This document shows, piece after piece, positions 7,975-17,622 of a stretch of DNA of 64,000 nucleotides. The position numbers were made by a program, and so were the translations under genes. Location: NCBI GenBank assembly GCA_902168205.1, contig CABHOK010000011.1, positions 310,001 to 374,000 of the forward strand, given 5' to 3'. Source of the DNA: an uncultured Chitinophaga sp. (GTDB taxonomy: Bacteria > Bacteroidota > Bacteroidia > Cytophagales > Cyclobacteriaceae). The notes below the pieces were generated by a model. It worked only from the letters and a program-made list of their open reading frames with translations. It was not told the origin of the DNA and ran no database searches. Every line of letters starts with the position of its first letter. Position 1 is the stretch's first letter.

Positions 7975-8054
7975 CTTCCATACTTATAACTTTTGGGCTT
8001 CCTGACTCCCGGACTTTTAAACTTCCCGACTTTCCCGTCTCTTTGACTTTAAAA
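7975..8054 (+). repeat. Degenerate octamer array 1
   Basis: About ten consecutive units with an 8-base period and core CTTnnnnA: CTTCCATA, CTTATAA (7), CTTTTGGG, CTTCCTGA, CTCCCGGA, CTTTTAAA, CTTCCCGA, CTTTCCCG, a 9-base unit, CTTTAAAA. It is intergenic between the receptor and the YCII gene. Similar arrays with core AATCTTnn occur at 17623-17847 and 20121-20227. Because the period is not three, it is not a coding remnant. Confidence 0.7.
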
Positions 8055-8141
8055 ATTTCTTCTTTACTTGTGTCCAATTCCTGAAAGCTCATTTGTCATA
8101 GGGATGTATTGAATGTATTAAACATCTAAAACAAAACGACA

Positions 8142-8495
8142 ATGGACGAATTCATGTTAATTTTCAGACACGAGGATGGTAAAAAAGTAGCATCTCCGGA
8201 GCAGATCGAGCACTGGATGAAACAGACCATGGACTGGGTTGGCAGTATTGCCGCACAAAATAAATTTGGAGGTGGCAACGGTTTGCCCTTCGAAGGCAGT
8301 AAAGTTGTGTGGCATAATAATGTTGTTACCAACGGGCCATTCGGGGAAATCAAGGAAACGATTGGCGGCTATATTATAGTCAAAGCTCAGTCAGTGGACG
8401 AAGCGGTTGAATTTGCCAAAGGGTGCCCGGTGCTGCAAGGTGAGGGTAACAGTGTAGAAGTAAGAAAGATCGCTCGTGGCGATGGTGTTCATTAA
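8142..8495 (+). CDS. YCII-related (DGPF) domain protein
   Basis: 117 residues forming one YCII/DGPF-type ferredoxin-like domain: MDEFMLIFRHEDG at the N-terminus, a central TNGPFGEIKETIGGYIIVKAQ region that carries the DGPF-like motif, and the conserved DEAVEFAKGCP turn near the C-terminus. Family members are small putative enzymes or binding proteins without settled activity. They are the classic genomic neighbours of ECF42 sigma factors, as here (sigma gene 60 bases downstream), where they are considered probable targets. A terminator separates the two, so they are not one transcript. Confidence 0.88.
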   Translation: MDEFMLIFRHEDGKKVASPEQIEHWMKQTMDWVGSIAAQNKFGGGNGLPFEGSKVVWHNNVVTNGPFGEIKETIGGYIIVKAQSVDEAVEFAKGCPVLQGEGNSVEVRKIARGDGVH

Positions 8496-8504
8496 TTCAT
8501 TTTC

Positions 8505-8551
8505 GGCTTCTGCGCTGTATACTATATATAGAGCAGAAGCCTGATTTTTTT
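8505..8551 (+). terminator. Terminator between the YCII gene and the sigma gene
   Basis: A 9-bp stem GGCTTCTGC (8505-8513) with GCAGAAGCC (8533-8541), extended by two pairs beyond one mismatch, followed by TGATTTTTTT. It ends four bases before the sigma factor start. Confidence 0.85.
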
Positions 8552-8555
8552 AGCG

Positions 8556-9779
8556 ATGGAACATCACGAACTGATTCCGCATTTATTCAGAATCGAGTAC
8601 CGCAAGATCGTTTCGGTTCTCTGCAAGCACTTTGGCTTCGACCAGGTTGAGACAGCTGAAGATATAGCGAGCGATACATTTCTGACAGCCGCACAGACGT
8701 GGCCGCTAAAAGGTATACCGGAAGAACCGGTAGCGTGGCTCTATAGTGTGGCACGCAACAAGGCGAAAAACCACTTGCAGCGCGATCGTGTTTTCGAAAG
8801 CAAAATTACTCCGGCAATAAAGAGCGATGCATCAGCGATAGAGGATATAGACCTGTCGCCACAGAATATATCGGACAGCCAGTTGCAGATGATGTTTGCT
8901 ATTTGTCATCCTGCTATTCCGCCCGAAGCGCAGATTGGTTTATCGCTGCGTATACTTTGCGGATTTGGTATTGATGAAATTGCCGATGCCTTTCTTACCA
9001 GCAAGGAGACGATTAACAAGCGGCTGTTCCGCGCACGCGAAAAGCTCCGCGAAGAAAAAATTACAATCGGGCTGCCTGCGCAAAGTGAGATCGATGCACG
9101 ACTCAATACTGTACTGACAACACTATACCTGTTATTCAGCGAAGGATATTACTCGACCAGTCAGCAGCAAACCCTTCGGAAAGAACTTTGTCTGGAAGCT
9201 ATGCGACTCTGCTATATGCTCGTGGATAATTCGTATACCGACAAGCCACCGGTAAATGCTTTACTGGCGTTGATGTGTTTTCACGCCTCCCGGTTTGAAG
9301 CCCGCGTAGGTGACAACGGAGAATTTATACTATACAATGAGCAAGACACCAGTCTGTGGAACCGGGAACTCATCAGCAAAGGCGGACAGCTCTTGCATAA
9401 GGCAACCACTGGAAATATAGTATCCCGGTATCACCTCGAAGCCAGCATTGCGTTCTGGAATACAAAGAAGGAAGACACCCGCGAGAAATGGGAAAATATA
9501 CTTCAGCTCCATAATCATTTACTGCAATTCGAATATTCTCCCATTGCCGCGCTAAACCGAACGTATGCACTTTCCAAGGTAAAAGGTAAACACGAAGCGA
9601 TCCTGGAAGCCGAGAAGCTGAAACTGGTCACCAACCATTTTTACTTTACGCTGCTGGGCGAACTCTATACCGGCATTGACAACAAAAAGGCAAAAACAAA
9701 TTTAGAGAAAGCTATAGTACTTGCCAGAACATCATCGGACAAGCAAACCATTCAAAAGAAAATAGATGCGCTTCAGTAG
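8556..9779 (+). CDS. ECF sigma factor, ECF42 type with TPR-like C-terminal domain
   Basis: 407 residues. Region 2 (about 10-80) has FDQVETAEDIASDTFLTA and PVAWLYSVARNKAKN; region 4 (about 120-170) has GIDEIADAFLTSKETINKRL. A long helical extension follows, starting LYLLFSEGYYS, the signature of the ECF42 group, and running as TPR-like hairpins to the C-terminus. There is no anti-sigma gene nearby, in keeping with ECF42, where the C-terminal extension itself is thought to control activity. The neighbouring YCII gene is the usual partner. Confidence 0.93.
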   Translation: MEHHELIPHLFRIEYRKIVSVLCKHFGFDQVETAEDIASDTFLTAAQTWPLKGIPEEPVAWLYSVARNKAKNHLQRDRVFESKITPAIKSDASAIEDIDLSPQNISDSQLQMMFAICHPAIPPEAQIGLSLRILCGFGIDEIADAFLTSKETINKRLFRAREKLREEKITIGLPAQSEIDARLNTVLTTLYLLFSEGYYSTSQQQTLRKELCLEAMRLCYMLVDNSYTDKPPVNALLALMCFHASRFEARVGDNGEFILYNEQDTSLWNRELISKGGQLLHKATTGNIVSRYHLEASIAFWNTKKEDTREKWENILQLHNHLLQFEYSPIAALNRTYALSKVKGKHEAILEAEKLKLVTNHFYFTLLGELYTGIDNKKAKTNLEKAIVLARTSSDKQTIQKKIDALQ

Positions 9780-9883
9780 TGAAGTAAAATAAATTAGGCG
9801 CTTGTTGTCGGAAACCTGTAGCCTCTGCAAGTTTTTCCAAAACTTTTCTTTACTTCGTACCTCTCACAGATTGAGTAAACAGC

Positions 9884-11140
9884 ATGTCACAACGCATCAC
9901 GAACTGGGCCGGTAATTTTACATATAATACTGCACGTATACATTATCCAAGAACTATAGATGAGGTATGCCAGATCGTGAAGCAATGTAAACAGGTTCGG
10001 GCGCTTGGCTCTCGACATTCCTTTAATACAATTGCTGATAGCAGTGAAGACCTGGTGTCACTGGAGTTCATGAATGCCATTGCCGAACTCGATTGGTTAC
10101 AGCATACGATTACTGTTGAAGCCGGAATTAAATATGGTGAAGTATGCGAGCATCTGCACCATCACGGCTATGCACTGCATAACCTCGCTTCGCTTCCGCA
10201 TATATCTATAGTAGGAGCAGTTGCAACAGCTACACATGGATCGGGTTTACATAACGGAAACCTTGCTACGAGCGTGGCTGCATTAGAATTTGTAAATGCT
10301 GCTGGTGAAGTAGTAAAATTATCGCGGGCCGATGGCGATATATTTCACGGTGCCGTGGTAAACCTCGGGGCACTGGGTATCGTTACGCGCATCACGCTCG
10401 ACCTGGTGCCTGCCTTTGATGTACAGCAGTATGTATACCTCAACCTGCCAATGCAGCAGCTGGAGGAAAATTTTATAACGATTATGTCGGCCGGCTATAG
10501 CGTTAGTCTCTTTACCAAATTTCAAAACAAGACTATAAATGAGGTGTGGATAAAGAAGCAGTCGGATATACCCGCGCATACCATGCCGTCAGAATTTTAC
10601 AGAGCAAAACTTGCAACCCGGAATGTCCATCCTATAGAAGAAGAGTCAGCAGAGAATTGTACAGATCAGTTGGGTGTACTTGGACCGTGGTACGATCGCC
10701 TTCCACATTTTAAAATGGGCTTCAAGCCAAGCTCGGGTAAAGAATTGCAGTCGGAATATTTTATACCGGTCGAGCATGCATACGAAGCATTCATGGCAGT
10801 TGAAAGTCTTCACGAACAGATAACTCCCTATCTTTTTGTTTCCGAGGTAAGAACCATTAAAGCGGATGATTTGTGGATGAGCCCCTGCTATAAACGCGAT
10901 TGTCTGGCCATTCACTTTACGTGGCACCAGGAGGTTGATGCCGTCATGAACTTGTTACCCCTCATTGAAGCGAAGCTTGCTCCGTTTAACCCTGCACCGC
11001 ACTGGGGTAAATTATTTACGCTTTCACCGGAGAAAATTGCTTTGCGATTTGAACGCATGGCTGATTTTAAACAATTGTTTAAAAAACATGATCCGGACGG
11101 TAAATTTCGGAATGATTTTTTACGAACCTATCTGCCGTAG
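9884..11140 (+). CDS. FAD-linked oxidase, alditol/xylitol-oxidase-like
   Basis: 418 residues of the vanillyl-alcohol-oxidase fold. The N-terminus NWAGNFTY, then VRALGSRHSF (the His of this motif is the usual covalent FAD site in aldonolactone and alditol oxidases), PHISIVGAVATATHGSG (FAD pyrophosphate loop) and VVNLGALGIVTRITLDLVP. The C-terminal HWGKLF and KHDPDGKFRNDFL match the substrate-domain end of the family. Length and motifs fit alditol oxidase better than plant or fungal lactone oxidases; the product would be an aldose plus hydrogen peroxide. No signal peptide, so it is probably cytoplasmic. It may belong to the ECF42 region but has no shared promoter that I can show. Confidence 0.85.
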   Translation: MSQRITNWAGNFTYNTARIHYPRTIDEVCQIVKQCKQVRALGSRHSFNTIADSSEDLVSLEFMNAIAELDWLQHTITVEAGIKYGEVCEHLHHHGYALHNLASLPHISIVGAVATATHGSGLHNGNLATSVAALEFVNAAGEVVKLSRADGDIFHGAVVNLGALGIVTRITLDLVPAFDVQQYVYLNLPMQQLEENFITIMSAGYSVSLFTKFQNKTINEVWIKKQSDIPAHTMPSEFYRAKLATRNVHPIEEESAENCTDQLGVLGPWYDRLPHFKMGFKPSSGKELQSEYFIPVEHAYEAFMAVESLHEQITPYLFVSEVRTIKADDLWMSPCYKRDCLAIHFTWHQEVDAVMNLLPLIEAKLAPFNPAPHWGKLFTLSPEKIALRFERMADFKQLFKKHDPDGKFRNDFLRTYLP

Positions 11141-11291
11141 AAAGCTTCAGCAAGTTGTAAAGCGGTACAACCTATAGCTACATCTATACTTTTTCTTTAG
11201 TATACATTATTTACCGACTGTCACTTCAACAATCGTTTCCTGAATCGGAATGCAGACTGTCCAGGCGCGAAGGTCGTAGAATTGCTGAAAA

Positions 11292-11313
11292 ACCGAATGA
11301 ACATTCAATCGGT
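11292..11313 (+). promoter_or_regulatory. Probable TetR operator abutting the tetR start codon
   Basis: A 22-bp imperfect palindrome ACCGAnTGAAnnTTCAnTCGGT (9 of 11 positions paired) ends at 11313, and the ATG of the TetR gene begins at 11314. Size and symmetry fit a TetR dimer, and the place fits autorepression of the efflux operon. Confidence 0.6.
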
Positions 11314-11940
11314 ATGGAACAACCAGATAAAAAACACGTCATCTTTCAGACCGTATTGGAGCTGATCCGCGAAAAGGGTTTTCATGGCACACCCGTGAGC
11401 ATGATTGCCGAGCGGGCCAATGTTGCGGCCGGTACCATCTATCATTACTTCGATAGCAAAGAGGTAATGCTCCTCGAACTCTATAAGTATATTAAGGAAC
11501 AGGTACAGGCTATCGTTGTAAAAACGGAGCAATCCTCCCAAACATATCCGGAGCAATTCTACCAGTTGTGGATGGCGCTTTATCAATTCTATATTAATAA
11601 CCCTAATGTGCTGGGTTTCTTCGAGCAGTTCGTAAATTCACCTTATTATACAGACGAACTCGCTGATAATACCTGTGCTCTCCGTAAAACACTTCTCGAT
11701 TTTGTCAGTAAAGGAGTGAAGCAAAATGTGCTGATGCCCCTGCGGCCTGAAATTTTAAGTGCTCTCTTCCACGGTAATGTTCTTACAATGGCCAAGATGC
11801 ACAAGCTGCGAAAGGTTGTATTGAAAAAAGAAGAGGTCAGTGAAGTGATTGACGCCTGCTGGCGAAGTGTTACCAGGCCCGGTACCGGTTATCCTGATAA
11901 ACGTACTATCGATTTCAAGTTAAATAAAAATGGAAAATGA
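11314..11940 (+). CDS. TetR/AcrR-family regulator of efflux operon
   Basis: 208 residues. The N-terminal helix-turn-helix (about 8-55) reads ELIREKGFHGTPVSMIAERANVAAGTIYHYFDSKEVML in successive segments and is a textbook TetR domain; the C-terminal part is a helical ligand-binding domain with no close signature. It is the first gene of an operon with TolC, adaptor and RND pump (stop overlaps the next ATG by four bases). A palindrome directly before its start is a likely operator, so the protein probably represses its own operon until a toxic compound binds. Confidence 0.93.
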   Translation: MEQPDKKHVIFQTVLELIREKGFHGTPVSMIAERANVAAGTIYHYFDSKEVMLLELYKYIKEQVQAIVVKTEQSSQTYPEQFYQLWMALYQFYINNPNVLGFFEQFVNSPYYTDELADNTCALRKTLLDFVSKGVKQNVLMPLRPEILSALFHGNVLTMAKMHKLRKVVLKKEEVSEVIDACWRSVTRPGTGYPDKRTIDFKLNKNGK

Positions 11941-13268
11941 AAATGGCAAAGTATAAAGTGCTGTTGATGCTTGTCGGGTTGCTGATTTCCTGGCAGGTAT
12001 ATAGTCAGCAGGCTTCCGATACCATCCCGGGTACGTTTACCCTTGAACAATGTATCTCCTATACGCTGAAGAATGGTGCAGCCGTACATCAGGCTCAAAT
12101 TGATGCATCGATAGCCGAACGTGATGTTCGCATCGGTCTCTCGTCATGGCTGCCGCAGATCTCCGCACAATATGCTGCCGTGCATAACATTCGCAGGCAG
12201 ACTTCGGTGTTTGGCGACCAGGTTATTACTATTGGTACCAAATACAATTCCAATATTTTGTTTCAGGCAACACAAACGCTCTATAGCAACGATGTATTCC
12301 TGGCATCGCGCGCTGCTAAATATACCCGCATGCAAGCGGCTGAGAATATACAGAGCAACAAAATCGATGCAGTAGTAGAAGTAAGCAAGGCATTTTATGA
12401 TATACTGTTTACACGTGAGCAACTGCGCATTCTGAACGAAAACATTCTTCGTCAGGAGAAGCAATACAGAGACGCACATAGCCGCTATGAATCCGGACTT
12501 GCCGATAAAACTGATTATCAGCGTGCGAGTATATCATTAGCCAATACACGCAGCAGTCGCAAGCGTACATACGAATCTACGCATGCTAAATTTGCGTACC
12601 TGAAACAATTGATGGGTATAGATCCGAAAAAGGAATTGACGTTACAATACGACAGTGCTACGCTGATGAGCGAAGGTATACTGATCGATACAACACAAAC
12701 ACCTTCGTATGTATCGCGTATTGAATATCAACAACTTCAAACGCAGATGCGGCTGCTGCAACTGAATACCAATTATTATAAACTCGGGTTCCTGCCAACA
12801 CTCTCGGCCTATATCAACTATAACCCGCTGTTCTTTAACAACTCGTTACCGGATCTGTACAACAAAGCGTATCCTACATCGGCCCTGGGCATACAGGCTT
12901 CGATACCCATCTTTACCGGTACCAAGCGACTGCAGAACGTAAAACGTGCCCGCTTGCAGGAAGACCGTCTGCAGGTACAATTGGATAATACACAACGTGC
13001 CATCTATACCGAATACCAGACCGCGCTGGCGAATTATAAAAGCGACTATAACGAATGGCAGGTATTGAGACAGAATGCTGAAATAGCGAAAGAGGTATAC
13101 AACACCATCAAGCTTCAATACGATGAAGGTATTAAAGCGTATGTAGATCTGATTGTAGCAGAGACCGATCTGCAAACAGCACAACTCAACTATTACAACG
13201 CGCTTTTTCAGGTACTCTCGAGCAAGCTCGATTATGAAAAAGCTTTAGGAATTATTAACGTGAACTGA
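11937..13268 (+). CDS. TolC-family outer-membrane efflux channel
   Basis: 443 residues: a signal peptide (VYSQQA, about residue 23), then two long coiled-coil repeats typical of TolC (FTLEQCISYTLKNGAAVHQAQID at the start of the first; LYNKAYPTSALGIQASIPIF near the start of the second). It forms the trimeric exit duct for the RND pump encoded two genes downstream. Its ATG overlaps the TetR stop (ATGA), and the adaptor start follows 18 bases after its stop. Confidence 0.93.
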   Translation: MKMAKYKVLLMLVGLLISWQVYSQQASDTIPGTFTLEQCISYTLKNGAAVHQAQIDASIAERDVRIGLSSWLPQISAQYAAVHNIRRQTSVFGDQVITIGTKYNSNILFQATQTLYSNDVFLASRAAKYTRMQAAENIQSNKIDAVVEVSKAFYDILFTREQLRILNENILRQEKQYRDAHSRYESGLADKTDYQRASISLANTRSSRKRTYESTHAKFAYLKQLMGIDPKKELTLQYDSATLMSEGILIDTTQTPSYVSRIEYQQLQTQMRLLQLNTNYYKLGFLPTLSAYINYNPLFFNNSLPDLYNKAYPTSALGIQASIPIFTGTKRLQNVKRARLQEDRLQVQLDNTQRAIYTEYQTALANYKSDYNEWQVLRQNAEIAKEVYNTIKLQYDEGIKAYVDLIVAETDLQTAQLNYYNALFQVLSSKLDYEKALGIINVN

Positions 13269-13285
13269 TCTTGAAATATACCTAT

Positions 13286-14419
13286 ATGATGAAACATCAT
13301 TTACTCCGGCTTTTTGCGGCACTTGTAACGCTCACCATCTTGTATGGCTGCGGAAATTCGCAGAAGAAACAGCAAGGGCCGCCACCGGCTGTACCGGTTA
13401 ATGTTCAGCAAGTAACATCCAGCAGTGTAACCGGTACGGATGTATATCCGGCAACGGTAGTGCCTGTTAATGAAGTGGAACTTCGCCCGCAGGTATCAGG
13501 CTATATTACGAATATATATATCAAAGACGGTCAGAAAGTTTCGAAGGGACAAAAGCTCTACGAAATCGACCGCAGTAAATACCAGGCTGCCATTCGCCAG
13601 GCACAGGCTAATGTGCAAAGTGCGAAAGCAAATTTGCATCGTGTAAAACAGGATGTAGATCGCTATGAGCGCCTGTTGGAGAAAGATGCTATAGCGCGTC
13701 AGCAGGTAGAGTATGCGCGTGCTGACTATCAAACTGCACAGTCGCAGGTGGCAGCAGCCGAAGCACAACTCGCCAGTGCATCCACCGACTATAATTACTC
13801 TGTCATAACGGCTCCGTTCGATGGTGCGATCGGTATATCACAGGTGAGAATTGGTACACAGGTTTCACCGGGGCAGCCGTTGCTCAATACTATATCTTCG
13901 GAAGATCCGATGGCTGTTGATTTTGTTATCAACGAAGGCGAGCTCAATCGTTTCAACAGACTTCGTACCAGTAACATTGATTCATTGTTTACCCTACGTT
14001 ATTCCGATGGCTCACGCTATGAGTTGCCGGGTAAATTGATGGCTATCGATCGTGCTATTGGTCGCCAGAGCGGAACGATAATCGTAAGGCTTTCATTCCC
14101 GAACCCGAAGCGTGAACTATATCCGGGCATGACGCTGAATGTAAATGTACTGAACCAGGATATAGGTGATCGTGTCGTGATCCCCTATAAATCAGTTACC
14201 GAACAAATGGGAGAGTACTTTGTATTTGTCGTGCAAGGTGATTCGGTACAGCAGCGCAGACTTCAACTCGGTACACGTTTTCAGGAATCTGTTGTTGTAC
14301 GCGATGGTTTGAAGAGTGGCGAGACGATTGTTGTGGAAGGTATACAACGCTTGCGTCAGGGAGCAAAAGTACAAGTCGGTCCTCCTGCAGGTGCACCGCA
14401 GAAAAGTGCAGGAAAATAA
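13286..14419 (+). CDS. RND efflux periplasmic adaptor (MFP), lipoprotein
   Basis: About 377 residues from the ATG at 13286 (another ATG follows at 13289; a TTG at 13271 is also in frame but less likely). A lipoprotein signal ends ILYGC. It has the lipoyl/barrel-sandwich halves (ELRPQVSGYITNIYIKDGQKVSKGQKLYEID, in segments; STDYNYSVITAPFDGAIG) around an alpha-hairpin of about 75 residues, then beta-barrel and membrane-proximal domains. It links the inner-membrane pump to the TolC channel. Confidence 0.93.
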   Translation: MMKHHLLRLFAALVTLTILYGCGNSQKKQQGPPPAVPVNVQQVTSSSVTGTDVYPATVVPVNEVELRPQVSGYITNIYIKDGQKVSKGQKLYEIDRSKYQAAIRQAQANVQSAKANLHRVKQDVDRYERLLEKDAIARQQVEYARADYQTAQSQVAAAEAQLASASTDYNYSVITAPFDGAIGISQVRIGTQVSPGQPLLNTISSEDPMAVDFVINEGELNRFNRLRTSNIDSLFTLRYSDGSRYELPGKLMAIDRAIGRQSGTIIVRLSFPNPKRELYPGMTLNVNVLNQDIGDRVVIPYKSVTEQMGEYFVFVVQGDSVQQRRLQLGTRFQESVVVRDGLKSGETIVVEGIQRLRQGAKVQVGPPAGAPQKSAGK

Positions 14420-14440
14420 TTACCTAAATTTTAGAAGCGC

Positions 14441-17400
14441 ATGATCTCAGATGTTTTTATAAGACGACCGGTCACGTCTATCGTTATATCCCTGCTGATT
14501 TTACTCGTAGGTGTATTGGCGATGATGAACCTGCCGGTTACACAATATCCGGATATTACGCCACCCGTAGTCTCTGTATCTGGTAACTATACCGGTGCGG
14601 ATGCTCTTACGGTGGAACAAACCGTAGCTACTCCGGTAGAGACACAGGTAAACGGTACACCGGGCATGATGTATATGAGCTCGAATAGTACCAGTACCGG
14701 CCAGATGCAGATGAACGTTACGTTCGAAGTAGGTACTGATGTAAATATAGCGACACTTGATGTGCAGAACCGTGTGAGCATCGCTGAACCACGTTTGCCG
14801 GAAGAAGTGCGAAGACTCGGTATGGTGGTGCGTAAACGAAACCCGAGCATCATGATGGTGGTAGGTATATATTCACCCAAAGGATCGCACGGTGTTGAAT
14901 ACCTCGATAACTATACCAACATATTTGTGCGCGATGCCTTGTTGCGTGTACCCGGTGTTGGTGATATCAATGCTTTAGGACAGGACTTCAGTATGCGTAT
15001 CTGGCTCAAGCCGGATAAGCTCGCGCAATATAGCATTGGTGCAAAAGAAATATCGGCTGCTATACAGGAACAAAACCTGCAGGTTGCTGCCGGTACGGTA
15101 GGAGCAATGCCGCAATTCAATTCACAGACGTTCGAGTACCCGATCACGGTAAACGGACGATTATCAACGAAGGAAGAATTTGAAAATATAGTGGTACGCA
15201 CGAATCCGAAAGACGGATCGCTGGTATACCTGAAAGATGTTGCCCGCATTGACTTCGGCCGTTTTGACTACGGAAGATTCTCGGCCATCAACGGTAAACC
15301 CGCTGCCATGTTGCTCATATACCAGGCACCCGGTAGCAACGCACTGGCTACTGCCGAAGGTGTATACGCAGCGTTGGAGGAACTGAAGGCTGCATTCCCT
15401 TCCGATGTAGACTATGTAGTTTCATTCGAATCTGTATCAGTAGTGGAAGTTTCCATTGAAGAAGTGGTACACACATTGGTGGAAGCATTGATCCTGGTAA
15501 CCATCGTGGTATTCCTTTTCTTACAGAGCTGGCGTGCTACACTTGTGCCGGTACTGGCGATACCGGTATCAATTATCGGTACATTCATTTTCTTTATACC
15601 ACTCGGCTTTACGATCAACACCCTTACGTTGTTCGGATTTGTGCTTGCGATTGGTATTGTGGTGGATGATGCGATTGTGGTGGTGGAAGCCGTGCAGCAC
15701 TATATAGATCATGAAAAACTTTCGGCTAAAGATGCAACGCGCAAGGCGATGAAAGATATAACCGCTCCGGTTATTGCCATCGCGTTGATATTGGCCGCTG
15801 TATTTATACCGGTAGGATTTATACCAGGTATTGTAGGCCGCTTGTATCAACAGTTCGCCATCACCATCGCTATATCGGTATTGATCTCGGCATTTGTGGC
15901 ACTTACTCTTACACCGGCATTGTGCTCGCTGATGCTGAAGCCGATGAATGTAAACAAAGATTCCCGCGGACTGAATAAATTCTTCTTCAAGTTTAACGGC
16001 TGGTTCGGAAGAACAACGGATAACTATTCGCACGGTGTGAAACACAGCATTCGCTATACACCGCTTGTGCTTATCCTGTTGGCCTGTATATATGTAGGTA
16101 CATTTGCACTCTTCCAAAGCAAACCTACCGGCTTTATACCGACCGAAGATGAAGGACGTCTTTTCATTTCATTCGAGTTGCCGGAAGGTTCATCATCATC
16201 GCGCACACGTGAGCTGATGGCTAAACTTTCGGATATGATTCGTGAAGTACCGGCTATTAAAAATTATACCGGTATAGGTGGATTGAACGTGATTAACTTT
16301 GCATTCAAACCGAACAGTGGTACATACTTTATTCAGCTGCGTCCGTGGAGCGAACGTAAAGATCCTTCGCAGCAGTTGTTTGGTGTTATAGCTCAATTGC
16401 AGCAAAAGTTTGCCGCAATCAAGGAAGCCAACATTGTAATTGTACCACCGCCTGCTATACCGGGTCTCGGACAAACGGGAGGTTTCAGTTTCATGCTCGA
16501 ACAAAAATCAGGGACAGATATAAAAGAATTTGAGCGCGTATTAGGACAGTTCCTGATGAAAGCGAATCAACGCCCGGAGATACAGATGGCCTATAGCTTC
16601 TTCACCGCCAAAACTCCCGGTTACTATGTTGAAGTAGATCGTGAGAAGGTAAAGAAACTCGGAGTAGCAATGTCTGATGTGTTCTCAACAATGTCATCGT
16701 ATATGGGTAGCCAGTACGTTAACGACTTTACACGATACGGAAGAAACTTCCGCGTAGTAGCACAGGCTGATACTGTATATCGTGATGATATAGAAGACCT
16801 GAAACAATTTTACGTGTTGAACAGAGAAGGAACTTCCGTTCCACTCAGCGCACTGGTGTCGTATCGCGTTGTGGAAAGCGCGCCCGTTATATCGCACTAT
16901 AACTTGTTCCGCTCAGCTGAGATCAACGGTAACGCTGCAGCCGGCTATAGCAGTGGGCAGGCACTGGCTGCATTGCGCGAAGTTGCTGCCGAAGTTTTAC
17001 CGGCTGGTTATGGCTATGACTTCTCCGGCCTCAGCCGCGAAGAACTTGCTGCGGGTAGCAGCACGATCACCATCTTTGCACTTTCTATCTTAGTAGTATT
17101 GTTACTGCTTGCTGCCTTGTACGAAAGCTGGTCAGTTCCATTCTCGATCATGTTAGCCGTACCGTTGGGTGCTTTCGGTGCGATCCTGGCATTGACATTC
17201 CTGCCGAAGCTCAACAACAATATATATGCGCAGATCGGTTTGATAACACTCATTGGTCTTGCAGCGAAGAACGCAATCCTGATTGTTGAGTTTGCAAAAG
17301 AGCGTGTGGACAAAGGAGTTGAACTCATTGAAGCAACACTCGATGCTGTGAAGCTTCGTTTACGCCCGATCATCATGACATCGCTCGCATTTATACTCGG

Positions 17401-17605
17401 TGTATTGCCGTTGGCATTGGCATCCGGTGCAGGGGCCGTAGCACGTCAAACCATCGGCTGGACAGTAATCGGAGGTATGCTCGCAGCAACATTCCTTGCA
17501 ATCTTTATCGTCCCCGTGCTATACGTAATTATAACGAAGGTCTCTTACGGTAAGAAGAAACTAACCGAACTCCGCGAAGCCGATCGTACAACTCCGCATA
17601 TATGA
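14441..17605 (+). CDS. RND multidrug efflux pump, HAE1 (AcrB) family
   Basis: 1054 residues with the full RND architecture: 12 transmembrane helices, two large periplasmic loops, and the N-terminus MISDVFIRRPVTSIVISL. The proton relay GIVVDDAIVVVE has Asp409-Asp410, equivalent to Asp407-Asp408 of AcrB, so this is the hydrophobe/amphiphile class and not a metal pump. TM helices 10-11 contain GLAAKNAILIVEFAKE, with the relay lysine Lys-Asn. It is the last gene of the tetR-tolC-adaptor-pump operon, followed by a terminator at 17712. Confidence 0.96.
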   Translation: MISDVFIRRPVTSIVISLLILLVGVLAMMNLPVTQYPDITPPVVSVSGNYTGADALTVEQTVATPVETQVNGTPGMMYMSSNSTSTGQMQMNVTFEVGTDVNIATLDVQNRVSIAEPRLPEEVRRLGMVVRKRNPSIMMVVGIYSPKGSHGVEYLDNYTNIFVRDALLRVPGVGDINALGQDFSMRIWLKPDKLAQYSIGAKEISAAIQEQNLQVAAGTVGAMPQFNSQTFEYPITVNGRLSTKEEFENIVVRTNPKDGSLVYLKDVARIDFGRFDYGRFSAINGKPAAMLLIYQAPGSNALATAEGVYAALEELKAAFPSDVDYVVSFESVSVVEVSIEEVVHTLVEALILVTIVVFLFLQSWRATLVPVLAIPVSIIGTFIFFIPLGFTINTLTLFGFVLAIGIVVDDAIVVVEAVQHYIDHEKLSAKDATRKAMKDITAPVIAIALILAAVFIPVGFIPGIVGRLYQQFAITIAISVLISAFVALTLTPALCSLMLKPMNVNKDSRGLNKFFFKFNGWFGRTTDNYSHGVKHSIRYTPLVLILLACIYVGTFALFQSKPTGFIPTEDEGRLFISFELPEGSSSSRTRELMAKLSDMIREVPAIKNYTGIGGLNVINFAFKPNSGTYFIQLRPWSERKDPSQQLFGVIAQLQQKFAAIKEANIVIVPPPAIPGLGQTGGFSFMLEQKSGTDIKEFERVLGQFLMKANQRPEIQMAYSFFTAKTPGYYVEVDREKVKKLGVAMSDVFSTMSSYMGSQYVNDFTRYGRNFRVVAQADTVYRDDIEDLKQFYVLNREGTSVPLSALVSYRVVESAPVISHYNLFRSAEINGNAAAGYSSGQALAALREVAAEVLPAGYGYDFSGLSREELAAGSSTITIFALSILVVLLLLAALYESWSVPFSIMLAVPLGAFGAILALTFLPKLNNNIYAQIGLITLIGLAAKNAILIVEFAKERVDKGVELIEATLDAVKLRLRPIIMTSLAFILGVLPLALASGAGAVARQTIGWTVIGGMLAATFLAIFIVPVLYVIITKVSYGKKKLTELREADRTTPHI

Positions 17606-17622
17606 TGCAGGATTTAAAAATT

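Noticed and set aside
15569-16117. Minus-strand frame of 182 codons
   Set aside because: Antisense to the RND pump; Tyr/Arg/Cys-rich translation without a fold or signal.
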